A stretch of DNA of 64,000 bases, from NCBI GenBank assembly GCA_030248215.1, contig JASANG010002964.1, forward strand, positions 1 to 64,000. Reading direction: 5' to 3'. The first letter of the stretch is position 1. Every line of letters begins with the position of its first letter. The notes under the pieces are model-generated. The model made no database searches, was not told the DNA's origin, and saw nothing but the letters and a program-made list of their open reading frames with translations. The stretch comes from Enoplolaimus lenunculus (Eukaryota; Nematoda; Enoplea; Enoplida; Thoracostomopsidae). Position numbers and translations under genes: made by a program. Shown here one piece after another: positions 1 through 11,756 of this stretch.

Positions 1-338
1 TGGCCCATTTGCGACTGTGCTTTGGTTGTCAGAAGTGAAATTTTGTTTCTACCGGATATAAATAATCGAATATCGTGATTGAAAAATCCGCGATCATTAA
101 TGTGTCCCAACGGCAAAGTTGAGTTGAAATCTTCAAGCATAACAGGGTCACTTGGGTTTATGTTGAGTAGCTCAAACCGATGACGTTCGCTGCTCAGGGT
201 TGGAGTTGACGAGTGCTTGTGGGGCTGGGAGAGTTTTTGCCGGTGAACTTCGTTAATTAGTCGCCAAGCAAATCCTCGCGCAGCTTGACTTCGGGCGTCC
301 CGTTCTGGGGTGGAATCTCGCATCATTTTTTCGTCCAT
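1..338 (-). CDS. 5' coding exon of an unidentified gene, cut by the left edge
   Basis: Read on the minus strand, an open frame begins at an ATG at 338-336 (MDEKMMRDSTPERDARSQ) and stays open for about 112 codons to base 1. It is polar at first and then more globular, with the stretch FELLNINPSDPVMLEDFN near residues 58-75. The start is supported by an in-frame stop upstream in the leader and by a strong acceptor-like sequence (TTTTTTCAG on the minus strand) just before base 390, giving a leader of about 52 bases. I do not recognise the family and see no catalytic motif. The remainder lies left of the window. Confidence is good that it codes, because frame length and composition are unlike the surrounding AT-rich DNA; function is unknown. 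Confidence 0.6.
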   Translation of the reverse strand, partial: MDEKMMRDSTPERDARSQAARGFAWRLINEVHRQKLSQPHKHSSTPTLSSERHRFELLNINPSDPVMLEDFNSTLPLGHINDRGFFNHDIRLFISGRNKISLLTTKAQSQMG

Positions 339-399
339 AACGGGTGCGAATAAACCAGATACTAGCGCGATATGTAATGGTAGTTAGTCCCTGAAAAAA
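339..399 (-). promoter_or_regulatory. 3' splice site and 5' leader of the left-edge gene
   Basis: On the minus strand the bases at 399-391 read TTTTTTCAG, followed by a leader of about 52 bases before the ATG at 338. The leader has an in-frame stop, so the exon is non-coding up to the ATG. It is either the acceptor of a 5' UTR intron or a trans-splice acceptor; the sequence cannot separate the two. Confidence 0.5.
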
Positions 400-599
400 C
401 ACGACTGTTTGAAATGTTTAACCAACAACTCGTGACCGGTAAATCACAGTCTCGCAAACAGGAAGTTTTAGCAGACAAGGGAGGCAAACTTGAGAGGGGA
501 CAAGATATACTCTTCGAATATATAGTTCTTTGGAATGCTGTCGATCGGCCAATGTGAGGAAAGAGGTCCGTCTCCGCCGTTTTGAATCCCAATCAATAG
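400..599. other. Upstream region of the left-edge gene, no gene seen
   Basis: Intervening sequence between the first acceptor of the left-edge gene and the first dispersed element. A 77-codon minus-strand open frame (592-362) crosses the acceptor and leader but does not resemble a protein family. A CTATATATTCG string on the minus strand near 522 could be a promoter element, but nothing confirms it. Confidence 0.3.
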
Positions 600-962
600 G
601 AGTCTGCCTCCCTAATTAGAATCCGTTAGTGGATAGAGTTCAGTAATAAAAGTCTGTAAAAGAGACCAAAGGAGAAACACAGCCTATGCTGCTGAAATAT
701 GTAACAGACACTCAGACAACCCACAATCACTTTATTAAATCCAGAAAACGTATTAAACGACATTGTAATCAACAAAATGCTACAAGCAAGTCTCAGTTCT
801 GCCAAAAAGAATATATATGAAAACAGTGTTAGGCACAACGTCCAAATAACGTAGGGTATCTAATATATAACTAAGTAACAGTCGCTAATTGAAAAACTGG
901 GGTACTCTGCGGATAAGTAAAACAAATATCATTCCCCCCCCTCTTATTCGGGTCACTACAAT
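600..962 (-). mobile_element. Degenerate copy of inverted-repeat element family A
   Basis: One end reads CCCTCTTATTCGGGTCACTACA (about 939-960). The other carries the family interior motif GAGTCTGCCTCCCTAATTAGAATCC at about 600. The same ends and interior occur at 6992-7420, 25397-25746 and 37290-37696. It has no transposase frame and looks like a non-autonomous DNA transposon (MITE). Confidence 0.55.
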
Positions 963-3900
963 AAATGCCGTAGTTGCTTTTATGGATTCTTGGCTCCTCT
1001 ATGAAGTTCTGCAGGAATGAGAGGAATCTAACATCAAACATTCAGTTGTGCAACTCATGAACCTATATTGTGAACGATGCGCAATTTGGAACAATTTGCG
1101 GGGAAGAGTGGTACACAGCATTAGCAATTTTTCAGCGTAGACCCTCTCCACGGTAAATTTTACTCAGCATCTTGTATGCGGTGCGTTATCATAAGGGTAT
1201 TTACTTCTTTCAGCATAAACTTTCCACCACACATAATTTGAACCTAAGCTTAAGTACAAGCCTAAATTAAGCATAAACCTACATCCTAAACCAATTAAGG
1301 CAAAGCCTGAGTCGAAGCCTAAGCGGGAGCTTGTGCCTGGTCCCAATGGCGGATCCATGGGGGGCAACCCCGGCCGTGCCCCCTCCCCCAACAGCATCTC
1401 AACAAAAATTATATAGAGTGTCAATTGTTGTTCTACGCTGTTCCGAAAATATCAGACAGTTCTAACTCATTCAATAATAGAAAAAGATGTTGCTGAAGCT
1501 GACTGGATTTTGCTTTTTCAAAACTAAATTGGCTTCCGAATCCGAGCCTTTAAATTTGTGCTTTTTTGAAACCAAATGTGAATTAATGTTGCCACTCTGT
1601 TGTTTAGAACTAAATTGCGTTGGTGCGTTAGTTTTATTTGTGATTCATCTCAATTGAACGAACGTAAAGAAGTAAATTTTATGGCAATAGTTCGTGGTTT
1701 GAGGGTCAAAAATAGTTTATTACCTATGAAATTTTGGCCCCCCATTGTGAGATTCTATATCCGCCACTGCCTGGTCCTGGACAGATCACCTGGTCCTCGG
1801 TCTATCAATAACATGGAGTCCACAGTAAACGGCAAGGTGGGTGTCGCGAGGGGTAATTGTTTTTTGGATGTAGGAAACATTAGGCAAGGTATGGTTTTGT
1901 TGTAGTGTAAGAAGCTAAAATATTTGTCACTTCTCTTCAGAGCCCTGCTTAGGCCCACCAAGCCACCCCGGTTGGGAGGCGCGGCGTAAAAAGAGCACGG
2001 TATTGAAAAACAGCATCAATTTTAAAAACACTACTAGACCAAAAAACGGACTCTTTGACAAGTCTGAATACAAAAAATGTGTCTGGCTTCTCGTTTGTTT
2101 CGCTCACGAAATTTATTCTTTACCTCTAGCAGTCGTATGAAAGGTATTAATGAAGTTGTAGTCGCAATGAGAAACTTAATTTTGTAAGCAGCTAATATGA
2201 TTTGTGCAATTATACGTCCGATGCTTTTGGTTTTATACTTTCTGTTAACATGTTGGTATGCTTTGTGATAAACGTCATTCGTCACCGTCTACCGGTGTTC
2301 ATAGTTCTGCAATATACAAAACAGCATTGGCAATCAGAGAGCTTAACGTTTGGAGAACAATTTATGCCTCAACATATTTGTATTTTTATCTTCTTGTACG
2401 AGCCGCTGTTTTAATTAATATAAATTCACAGCAAAAATGGTGTGTTTTTCATTTAAGTTTAACTCGAGTGCAAACAAACGAATTTTGTGCTTGCTTCCCA
2501 GAACAAAGAATATTGCTTCATTTTGATATTTTAGAAAATTAATCTCCTAAAACCAACTACTTCGACTAATGAAATCAAGTTTTGTATTTTCAATGCCGAC
2601 ATAATTGCTCCGGGAGTAACGTGTCTCACGGTCCGAATATATTTTGTACGCGCAATCCTTCGTTGAAAAATCGTTAACAACCTACTAATTCTATTTCAAG
2701 AGCCAATATTTTAATCCCTTTTCAACGTCGTCCCTCGCCAATCTAAACTTCACGGGGTACACCGTTGAGTTGTTCTATTTTTGAACACAAGAAACCGTTT
2801 TCAAACTTCGACCACGATCAAGTTTCAAAAGTATATGCACATTTTTGTTATTAATTTTGCTTGATTATCTCTAAGTTTAATCTAGGTTTCGCTGACGCTC
2901 CTCAAATAGTGCAAACAGTGCCGGGAGCGGTGTTTTAACTCGTCTTGCATGAAAGCAGCCAGGGTTTCATAATATTGAACTATACAGCCGTTTCCGTAGA
3001 ACAATCAAACTTCTAAAAATATTGTAAACAAAGTAATGCTGTAAAGTTGCCTAAAATACGTATATGGCGCATTCCAGCTTTAGTTATAAGATATTAACAT
3101 ATTGATCAAATAAAGTGGTTTATAAAATATTCTGCATTGGACATTTCAAATACAACAATCGGTTTCCAGTTTCATGTATAATATTTTGAACTATAACTGT
3201 GTTGTGCGCTATAAATCATTTTTTCTATTATCTGAATTCTTCCATCAAAACGAATGAGTTATAGCGCGAAAATAGATTGATTAAGTATCATATTCACTGA
3301 TCTGCAACTAAATGGCTGCATTTTAAAAAGTTTCGTTATGCACCTGTAGTAGTTCGTCGTTCATAATATATAATTCGGCCGGACCATAAAACATGTCGGA
3401 AGCAGCCTAGGGTTAACAAACACTCTTTATCAACATGTGTAAAAGTTTAAAATAAGCAAGTGATGCGCTTCAAAAGTTAATAGCAAAAAGTTTGTATTTA
3501 TCTAGTCTGTTGTGGTATTTTGGCAATTTTATCTAATCATTGGATGCAGTGTAGATGTTCAAATCTACGCAGCGTTCAGGTTCAATTGTTTAAAAACTTA
3601 CTATACTGACAATTGATGCTACGCTGAGAGCTCGTAATTAATACGGTGTGCTATGCTTGAGTATGTTTTTGAGTGGTTCATCAACTGCCATAAAACCTGG
3701 CGTTCGGTAATAAAATTGCGTTTGACGATTAATGAAAATAAGATTTCTATAAATAACTCTTGTTTTTGAACACATTGATTTCAGTATCTGCCATTTGAAT
3801 AGCATGTTTTCACAAAGAAAGCTAAGCGTAGATTTGTGGCACTTTAATTAATTAAATATGTACGCGTAGGTCTAACAAATATAGACCGCACAAGTATAGT

Positions 3901-5240
3901 TTAGTTGAAATTGAAGACATAAAGAAAGATCCCGGAAATAGAATTTGGTATACGGCAGCCTATTGAGATTCTACTTATGGGTGTATCTTAATGGGGCCAA
4001 TGTATAAAACAGGACCCTAACTATAGTACAGTCATATTCCTAAGCCTAAGCATTAAGTTTAATACAAAGCCTAAACGCAAGAATGAGCTTATACCTATAC
4101 TTAAGGATAAGCCTAAGTCGAATCAAATAGTCTGAAGCTTAAACTTGTTTTATTGCAGTTAAATAGGTAAACGGCCAGGATCCTGACCTTTATTTGGGCC
4201 CGCTGCAATTCCAACTATATGAAATAGAAATGACGAAATTCATTTATTTATAATTTTCAACATTTCGGTGCATCAGCTATTTTTTCTGTAAAATTTAAAA
4301 AGCCCGATGAATATGTGCATACCTTGATTGTATTGGCAGAAAAATAAAACATCTTTGAAACATTTATATTTCAATATTCGTTTTCCATTTCCATTTCTGT
4401 TATTTTGACCGCTACCCCTTTTCATTACCGTTGTCTTACATATCCATTTACACCCTGTCGTTAACACATCTGGGCACACACAAGTCGTACACAATGCACA
4501 GTGTATATATAACAATAATTCGAATATTTATGCACAGCACATGTGAAAATAGAGGTATCAAGACAATTTCTCGCCTGACATCTCGTCGACCGATACCCTG
4601 TAATCCGAAATTTCATCAACTCGGCAATTCTATGCTCATCATTCTGCTTTGGTTTAGGGCTTAGGCTTAATTTACGTTAGGATTGTGCTTAAATCTATTT
4701 TATTGTCTTCCGGACATTATTGCGCGATAAGTTGTCGGGCGACAAACTGCCTAGATCCATGAAAATAAGGATGAAGTTAAATATAGCTGCGTGACAGACA
4801 CGCTTTCTCAGCAATCAAAATTGTGCCAACGAATTTTATCCATTTATTGAAGCTATTTTAAACTAAATTATAATTAAACAAACCATAATATCGAAATAAA
4901 CATATCGTGCTGTTTACCGCATTTTAGTGTCAACATTTATCAAAATAATGTAAATGTCTACACCCCAGACACGTATATATTATGATTAGAATAGGATATT
5001 TAAAATTCATAACAACCTGACGAGCTGTAATTTCCCAAAAAATCATTCAAAAATGGCTGAAATCCTATTTATAAATATAGTGTGTAATTATGGCAGATAG
5101 CGAAATTTTGTATTTGCTACGCCTGCTATTGTATAACCTAATCAAATCAAAACACTTTCTTCAATACAAGAGTATAGTCAAATTCGTGAAAATTTTTGGA
5201 AACATTTTCTTAATGCAGCATAATAACAAGGGTTGCAGCT
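963..5240. other. Intergenic, no gene supported; scattered repeat fragments
   Basis: Short frames on both strands here overlap one another and show no family resemblance. Recognisable pieces are a GCCTAA-rich fragment at about 1236-1345, a hAT-like element end (CCGCCACTG) near 1760, and the complete family E element at 3988-4205. Nothing else could be supported. Confidence 0.5.
3988..4205 (+). mobile_element. Family E element with telomere-like GCCTAA motifs
   Basis: The unit begins GGGGCCAATGTATAAAACAGG, passes through TATTCCTAAGCCTAAGC and further CCTAA-type motifs, carries AAATAGTCTGAAGCTTAAACTTG, and ends in TTATTTGGGCCCGC, so the two ends form short inverted repeats around GGGCC. Matching copies lie at about 15690-15860, 20145-20335 (opposite orientation) and 30285-30440, with fragments at 9505-9580, 13550-13830, 18895-18985, 28550-28640 and 33620-33720. 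No protein is encoded. Confidence 0.6.
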
Positions 5241-5254
5241 TTTGAGGGTCATAG

Positions 5255-5545
5255 CGATTCTAGAGTGGGTAATCCAATTTCAACTAGTCAATTTCAGGGT
5301 GGGCAAGCCAATTTTAGGGTGCACAATCCAGTGTTAGGGTAAGCAAGCCTATTTTAGGGTGGACAAGCCAATTTTAGAATGGGAAAATCAATTTTAGGGT
5401 GGCCAAACCAATGTTAGGGATGGCAAGCCTATTTGGTGGTAGGCAAGCTAATTTTAGAGTGAGAAAACCAATTTCAGGATAGACAAGCCAATTTTAGTGT
5501 AGGTAAGACAATTTTACGGTAAAGTAGCCAACATTAGAAGAGCCA
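5255..5545 (+). repeat. Minisatellite, degenerate unit of about 20-21 bases
   Basis: About a dozen head-to-tail units approximate GGGTGGACAAGCCAATTTTA, each diverged by a few bases (for example GGGTAAGCAAGCCTATTTTA). The divergence suggests an old array with no recent homogenisation. No function is apparent. Confidence 0.8.
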
Positions 5546-6991
5546 AGACCTAACATCAAACGTTTCAGCAAACTTTATAAAGACGGCAATCTTTAAGGCA
5601 GCATTTTCAAACCAAAAAATTATTCGCTTCATGTACATCACTTCACGGGGTTTTTAGGTTCAAAGCAAATTAGTTTTGAACTTGGATATCGACGAGATTC
5701 CAGCGAGATGCTAATACTGATGCGCACGTAACATTACTGTTTCCGAGTTTTTTCAAGCGCTCAATCAGCTCAGTAGGAGCAAGGGTAATCTCAAGCAGAC
5801 GGCGGCTTATCAATCTCCCTGGCTACATTCGTGATAATAAATCGACGACTTTATTTTGATACACCAAACAATCACTCAATTTCAAACGCAAATGCATTAA
5901 TTAAACCAGGAATTTAAGTTGTTTTGAATTACTGAAACATTATTATCGGTCGACAGGTTAACAAAAAACGATGATTCTAATTTAGCAGCACTGCTGTAGC
6001 AAATACGCAAAACCGAAATGTCTATCAAATTACAGGTGCTTGCTTTGCATTGGCAGAAGCACGTGATTGCAAGGTTCTTGACGTATGTGAAGCTATTAAC
6101 TATCAAACAAAGGGCCATATAAAAATTTACCAAAACTAGATGATACGAAATTTTGCTACCAGAGCCGTAGCCGGAGGATGGGGTCTGGGCATTGTCTAAC
6201 TCTCAATCCATGAGCCAAGACCCGCTTTGCAACTAGTGCAAAGAAAGTTTATACGAAATTAGATACGTCAAGCTTCTATCTCGCTTCGTTCCCGAATTTT
6301 TTTCAGTTTTAAACGCAAGGTACGGGCTAATCTGTAAAATGACTGAAGGCAATTGGCTGATCCGAATTGCAAATTCTGACTACGCACCTGCGTACGATAC
6401 GAGTAAACTTACGATTATGCGATGAACAATCAGAAAAAAGCGTTAAATTTTTAAGCAGCAACCTTCCGACGAACCATTTTATAACCGAAGTTTTAAAATT
6501 AAAAACTTAAAAACAATGGAAACCTTGTTTAACCTCAAAAATAGAACCATATGGCTGTATTGAATGACTTTTCATTTCGGAAGCTTGTATAGCTTCTGGC
6601 GTGGTTTATCGTATATACCATAAATTTTGAATCTATTTTAGTATTTTCAAAAACAAACCTCTCGAGTGATTTGAGTGAAATTTGCTATATAATCTTCAAC
6701 AAGAAACTATTTTTCAAATTAGTTTTCTCATTTCAAAAGTATATAATATCGATATGATAATTTGCGAGTTATCGAGCTAAAAGTAAAATTTCTTTATAAA
6801 TTAATATTAAAATTAATAAATAGAATTTGAAAATATTTTCTATATATCCACCTTAGGGTGTATTTCGAAACCAAAAGCGAAGCGGAACGATTAGAACAGT
6901 TGTATAGAATCATTCCGAGTGCCATGAAGACGTTGTAGTAAATCTTTTATGAAAATGCAAAAAATATCAGTCGATGCATTTTAATTTACTA
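5546..6991. other. No gene supported
   Basis: AT-rich sequence. A possible plus-strand mini-exon at about 6034-6080 lies between an acceptor-like TACAG and a donor-like GTATGT (reading ACFALAEARDCKVLD), but no partner exon was found, so it is noted here only. Confidence 0.3.
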
Positions 6992-7420
6992 CTGTAGTGA
7001 CTAGAACAAGATGGGGGGACTGATAATTATTTGGCCTCTTCAGAGGGTACTCCCCCTTGTTATTCGGTCACGGACTGCTATTTATTTTTAATCCACGCTG
7101 CGCCGCCCTTCGTTACTGATATATATCCGGTACTGCATTATTTGTCTTGTGTCAATAGCTTGAGCTATAATACAAGGTTATACTTAGGAATGCACTCTCA
7201 ATATTTAAGTACGCTTTAAAGTTTTGAACTCAAATTATTTGGTGCTGGAGTCATTTAAGCGCTTCATTTAGGGTTAATTAACATTTACGGACTCTAATTA
7301 AGGTTTAGAGACTCTATCCGCTTACGGACTCTTATTAGGAATACGGACTCCAATTGATTCTGACTCAAAATGGGGACCTCCCTCTTATTACCCCTCCCCC
7401 TCTAATTCAGGTCAATACAG
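6992..7420 (+). mobile_element. Family A inverted-repeat element, complete copy
   Basis: The left end reads CTGTAGTGACTAGAACAAG and the right end is its degenerate inverse ending in TCAATACAG. The interior shares GGCCTCTTCAGAGGG and ACGGACTCTTATTAGG-like blocks with the copies at 25397 and 37290. It has no coding capacity. The right end lies about 10 bases from the orphan exon on the other strand. Confidence 0.7.
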
Positions 7421-7430
7421 TACCGAATAC

Positions 7431-7574
7431 CTTCACTTGAGTTTGCGAAACTAATCGCTTTCTGAGATTGGGAGCTATATTGGCAATGTACTGACGCATG
7501 TCTACATCCATGCTCTTGGCTTTGGCAAAAATGTCCTCTGACGTTGGTTCTAATATTGTTCGCCTTAAGATTCG
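7431..7574 (-). CDS. Orphan internal exon of an unidentified minus-strand gene
   Basis: On the minus strand a clear acceptor (TATTTATTTCAG) precedes 48 open codons, and a donor (AAG|GTATTC) follows at 7430. The peptide is highly charged: RRTILEPTSEDIFAKAKS, then DMRQYIANIAPNLRKRLV. The exon is phase 0 at both ends. Composition and flanking splice sites support coding, but no neighbouring exon was identified and I do not recognise the family. It could be a surviving exon of a dead gene. Confidence 0.4.
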
Positions 7575-9128
7575 CTGAAATAAATACTTCCGAGTTACAC
7601 AACTTGGTGAATGAAACAATCTTTTTTGCTCCCGCAGTTTTAATAAAATTTCAGTATTAATTTTGATACTAAACAGGGATCAACAACAGCAAAGCAATGA
7701 TGTGTAATTCAGTATTTTTAAACGTAATGTTGCAAGTATGATCACTTAGAGATGGCATTCATAATTTTCGAACCAATGAGCATAATCAAAGCTGGTTATA
7801 TTCTGTTTATTTATCAGATTTAGTGATTTCAGGATTTCGGATGTTCACCAAATTTTCACCTTTCACAGTTTTAGTAAATACTCAGATAGGATTTAGTTTA
7901 GTTCGGTTTTGTTCTACTGTTTTTTTATTTTGTAATTAAAATATGCAGTTTGTCAACTTTTAGGCCGCCGTTAGTACGTACAATGCCGAGTCGATATATT
8001 TAGCCAATTAAACATATATTAAAACTTAGGATTTGCGTCGTTCATTGATGATTTATTAGAGTATATACGTATTGACTAAGATATATACAATTCTTTCAAC
8101 GCCTAAATACCTTTCTGAATTATTTAGCAGAATAAAAACATGATTTGAAAGCAAACTGAAAATAATACCGAGCATCGACCATAATAAATAATAATAATAA
8201 TAATAATAATTATTAATAATAATAATAATAATATACAAAAACCGGCAATTATAAATTTTATGTATGATTTTAAGGATACCGGCGTTTAACTCGCAGCCTT
8301 GCCAACTTAAACGATTTCAAAATCTTACGCTTTGATTGTTTAGTGAATATCTTAAGGAAACTGTTTTAACTGGAAAATGAAAATTCGTGTACACAACATT
8401 TAAATATGCAGGCGTAGCGTAGACCAATGCAATTATTTGTTGCTACACAACACACACTGGCTCAAACTCAAATGTTTGAACCAATCTCAAAGCACAGTTA
8501 AAAAGTGGTAAATATTAATAAGCTACAAGATTATTAAGCAACTTAGATAATTTTTTCATACAGCTATTTTGCATGTTACTTTAATGATTAAAGATATTCG
8601 TGGTACCCATATCACAGCCACCGATTTCCAGCACGCTCGAAAAGACATTGTGGCGGTCATTCTTATGGCTGTCCCTAAATTCTTACCCCATGACATTTCT
8701 GGTCTCCTGGTTAGCATAAATTATACCATTAAATAATGTGACGGTGGTTTTCGTTGGATACTAATAATAAATGAACTGGAACAAACCTAAAACTAGCGTT
8801 AAATAATACGTTTTCGGCGTTGGCTTTATTCGCCAATAAAACGCTAAAATTGCCATTTAGCAGACCGAAACATATAATATAATTTACAGTATTAATACCG
8901 CGCCAGAATACCGGTAGGCGGTGTTTATTTACATTTAACATGCCAATCTGCATCATAATTTCTTTTTTATAAACTGATTGGCATTTTTACTGAGTGGCTG
9001 GTTGTGATCGAAGCTTTTTTGAAAAGTAAAGAGCCACTGATATTTTAAACAGAATCGAATAATGTTGTTTATTAGCTAAAATAGAATCATATAAGCAAGC
9101 ACAGTACTCAATTAACTTTAACTATAAA
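7575..9128. other. No gene supported; contains a trinucleotide run
   Basis: AT-rich DNA with an (AAT)n run at about 8186-8237. Short minus-strand frames such as 8956-8729 show no family resemblance. Confidence 0.4.
8186..8237 (+). repeat. (AAT)n microsatellite
   Basis: A near-perfect run of AAT/TAA triplets, interrupted once by ATTATT. Confidence 0.85.
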
Positions 9129-9343
9129 GCCCTACACGTGCAAGTTTTGGCTGCGAGAACTTGCAGTTGCAAATTGCACACAGAACTTGCATTTTCATCA
9201 GCCAATCAGAAACGACTGTAATAAATTCAGTGAACTTGCATGGTTGTTCACGTATGTGAACTAAAATCCTAGGCATGATTTTTAATGAAATATTTGGAGT
9301 TGCAAGCTCTCGCAGAAAAAAAACTTGCACGTCTGAATAGGGC
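9129..9343 (+). mobile_element. Family B palindromic element (GCCCTAnnCACGTGCAAG)
   Basis: The left end GCCCTACACGTGCAAGTTTT is mirrored at the right end by AAAACTTGCACGTCTGAATAGGGC. The subterminal GCGAGAACTTGCA and TGCAAGCTCTCGC also pair, so most of the element could fold on itself. Relatives lie at 20720-21200 (degenerate), 23296-24034 and 35154-35446. It is a non-coding MITE. Confidence 0.75.
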
Positions 9344-11219
9344 ATAATGACTTATTTTTGGGGTTTTTTATTCTTCGTATTGGTTAAGCAAACTATTAAT
9401 TAAAAGCGCCGCAACTTTGGCATACAGGCAGGCAGAATTACACGCGACCCGCTTTTTGATATAAGTATACCCGCGGGTTAACATTTTTGGCTAATGTGTA
9501 GTCCAGGACCGTATCTGTAGTATAAGCCTGTTTCTAAGCCTAAGCCTAGCGTAGTGTAAGCCTACAACTACGACTAGCATGGGTAAAAAATTGCGGGAAA
9601 CCAAAGTTGAAAAAACTGAAAAATATTGCAATTCTTTCAATTCAATGAGTTTTTACAAAATTATCAGCGATAGTACTGGGATTATAATCAATTATAATTG
9701 TTCAGCCTAATGAAACGATTAAACTGGCTTCCATTTGGTTTTGTCCTCTTTTATATTGAGGTAAGTAAAATTTCGCCGTTTGCCTGTTACAACATTCGTC
9801 TATTGATTACACTTCCGGCTAAACGAACAACGACATTTTAATTTTCACTGCGGTTCCGCTATATAAATTTAAGTACAGCCGCGCTTTGTTAGGTAAATAG
9901 GAAAACAAGATTCTGGCACGGAGCCAGTTTTCAGGCGCTTTCGGCGCTGCGTAGTGGTTCGGTTCTATCAAACGTTTTGCCTTTGAGATGAAGCTTACGT
10001 TCTGTTTCAAAGTGCTATATAACATTGTAGAAACTAGTGGTACCACAGGCCCTCTACGGTGTCTTGCTAGAGGTTAAAGTAAACATTAATGCGCTGGATA
10101 TATAACAGAGCACATCAAAGATTTTGTACCACTTGAAAACAATTGTGAATCAAAAGCGAAACAAATCGCCGTCTAAGCTAAAACGGATATCCTAAGGTGC
10201 AAGTAAATGAATACACATATCAAAATTTACAAGTGCCATAACAGCAGAGCTCGAGCGAACACAAGGGGGTTAACACTGATCAAGCCACTTAACCCGAGAC
10301 AACGCCAAAATTTTGTATTAAAATTTTGTACTATAATTGCATTTTACTTCTCACAATGCTCACAAACTTTTTTCACCAGGTATTTTAAATCACCGCCTGC
10401 CAGTCGGAAATTATTAAACCCGCCCCTAACGTTGCATGTATTTCGATTATAACCGGTCGTTTAAAAACTGATTAGAAACAATCAACTGGAAACATACGAT
10501 AAAGCGGGTACATGCATAAATGTGAAGCGAAGAAGCCATAATATATATATACAAATTATTATAAAATGTTTCAGCAGTATATATACATATATAATCGTGT
10601 AATTTTAATGACAATAAAAGCTCAACACGGTCTGCCTACAAATATGATACTTCCTAGGCTTCGTGGCCACAACTACACGGCGACGGATGGTGCTATCTCT
10701 TTATAAACTGCATCCCCAGGCCGGTAAACAAGTTATTGACAGAACTAAAAGAATTGTCTATGTTAAGAATATTTTTCTACTGCTTTATAAATCAATCAGC
10801 CCCCTCAATAAACTATTCCTGGTTGAGTGGAGAACAAGCGTTCTGAGGTACGTATATTTACCATCCTGACACAGTCTAGAAATACAAACCAGTGTGTTGC
10901 TGCTGATCATTGCAGAAAATCAGAGTGTTTATAGCAACAATGACGAGATGTCTTCACTAAATCTGTAACAGGTTTAAGTTTTTATATTCAATCACCTATG
11001 AAATAAACCAAACAACTTAAAAGTTAAGGTAAATTGTTTATTATTGCGAGTCGCATAGCGTTTCAACGTGAACATTAATACTAGATTTAATATATAAAAT
11101 ATTATAAACACCAATCCTGAGTTTTCGAGCGGCGATCAGGAGTTTAACAAGGACAAATAGCTCAGCAACATGAGCTGCGTTTCATATTCCTGTTAAACGG
11201 ATATCAATTACACGGGCAC

Positions 11220-11756
11220 TGTCATACGATGTAATTTGGAAAATCATCAAGGAACATTAACGTCCAAAATCGTCTTAAGTATAAATTTGGCACAGATATT
11301 CTCTATCAGACTTCCAGTGTGCCAAATAGGTACTGGACAGCTCTGATATTGCTTTATCACCAACAAACTGAAAATCCACGCTTTAAATGCGCGAACCATA
11401 TGTGTGAACACTGTCGTGTTCGCATGATTTTGTAACTGCATAAAACACGAATATCGATACGAAAGTGGGCCCACAACTGTATTGCACCACGTCATAGTTA
11501 CAGTGACGTATGAACACAGTTAGGTTATCGGTCGAAACACAATAATGCAATTACCGTTCGATTATACTTGGGCCGTCTAAAAGGTTGCAAATCGAATAAA
11601 AGTAACAAAGTGAGCATTCCCAGTGTCCAGGTACTTTCGTACACAAACCTTCGCCTAAAATCAAGCGAACAGCTGGTCCCCACCAAACCCCGCCACGGAG
11701 ACACCGATTTTCGACGAAAGCTATCGATACTGAAAAGCATCAAAAAGCGTGGCTAG
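11220..11756 (+). pseudogene. Possible decayed coding block, family unknown
   Basis: One plus-strand frame reads protein-like sequence across about 500 bases, including NRYWTALILLYHQQTENPRF, CANHMCEHCRVRMIL and, near the end, VSIPSVQVLSYTNLRLKSSE before a TAG at 11754-11756. Two in-frame stops interrupt it (TAA near 11432 and TGA near 11509). Either small introns remove the stops or this is a dead gene. The opposite strand also has an open frame over part of the block, which weakens the case. No family was recognised. Confidence 0.25.
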
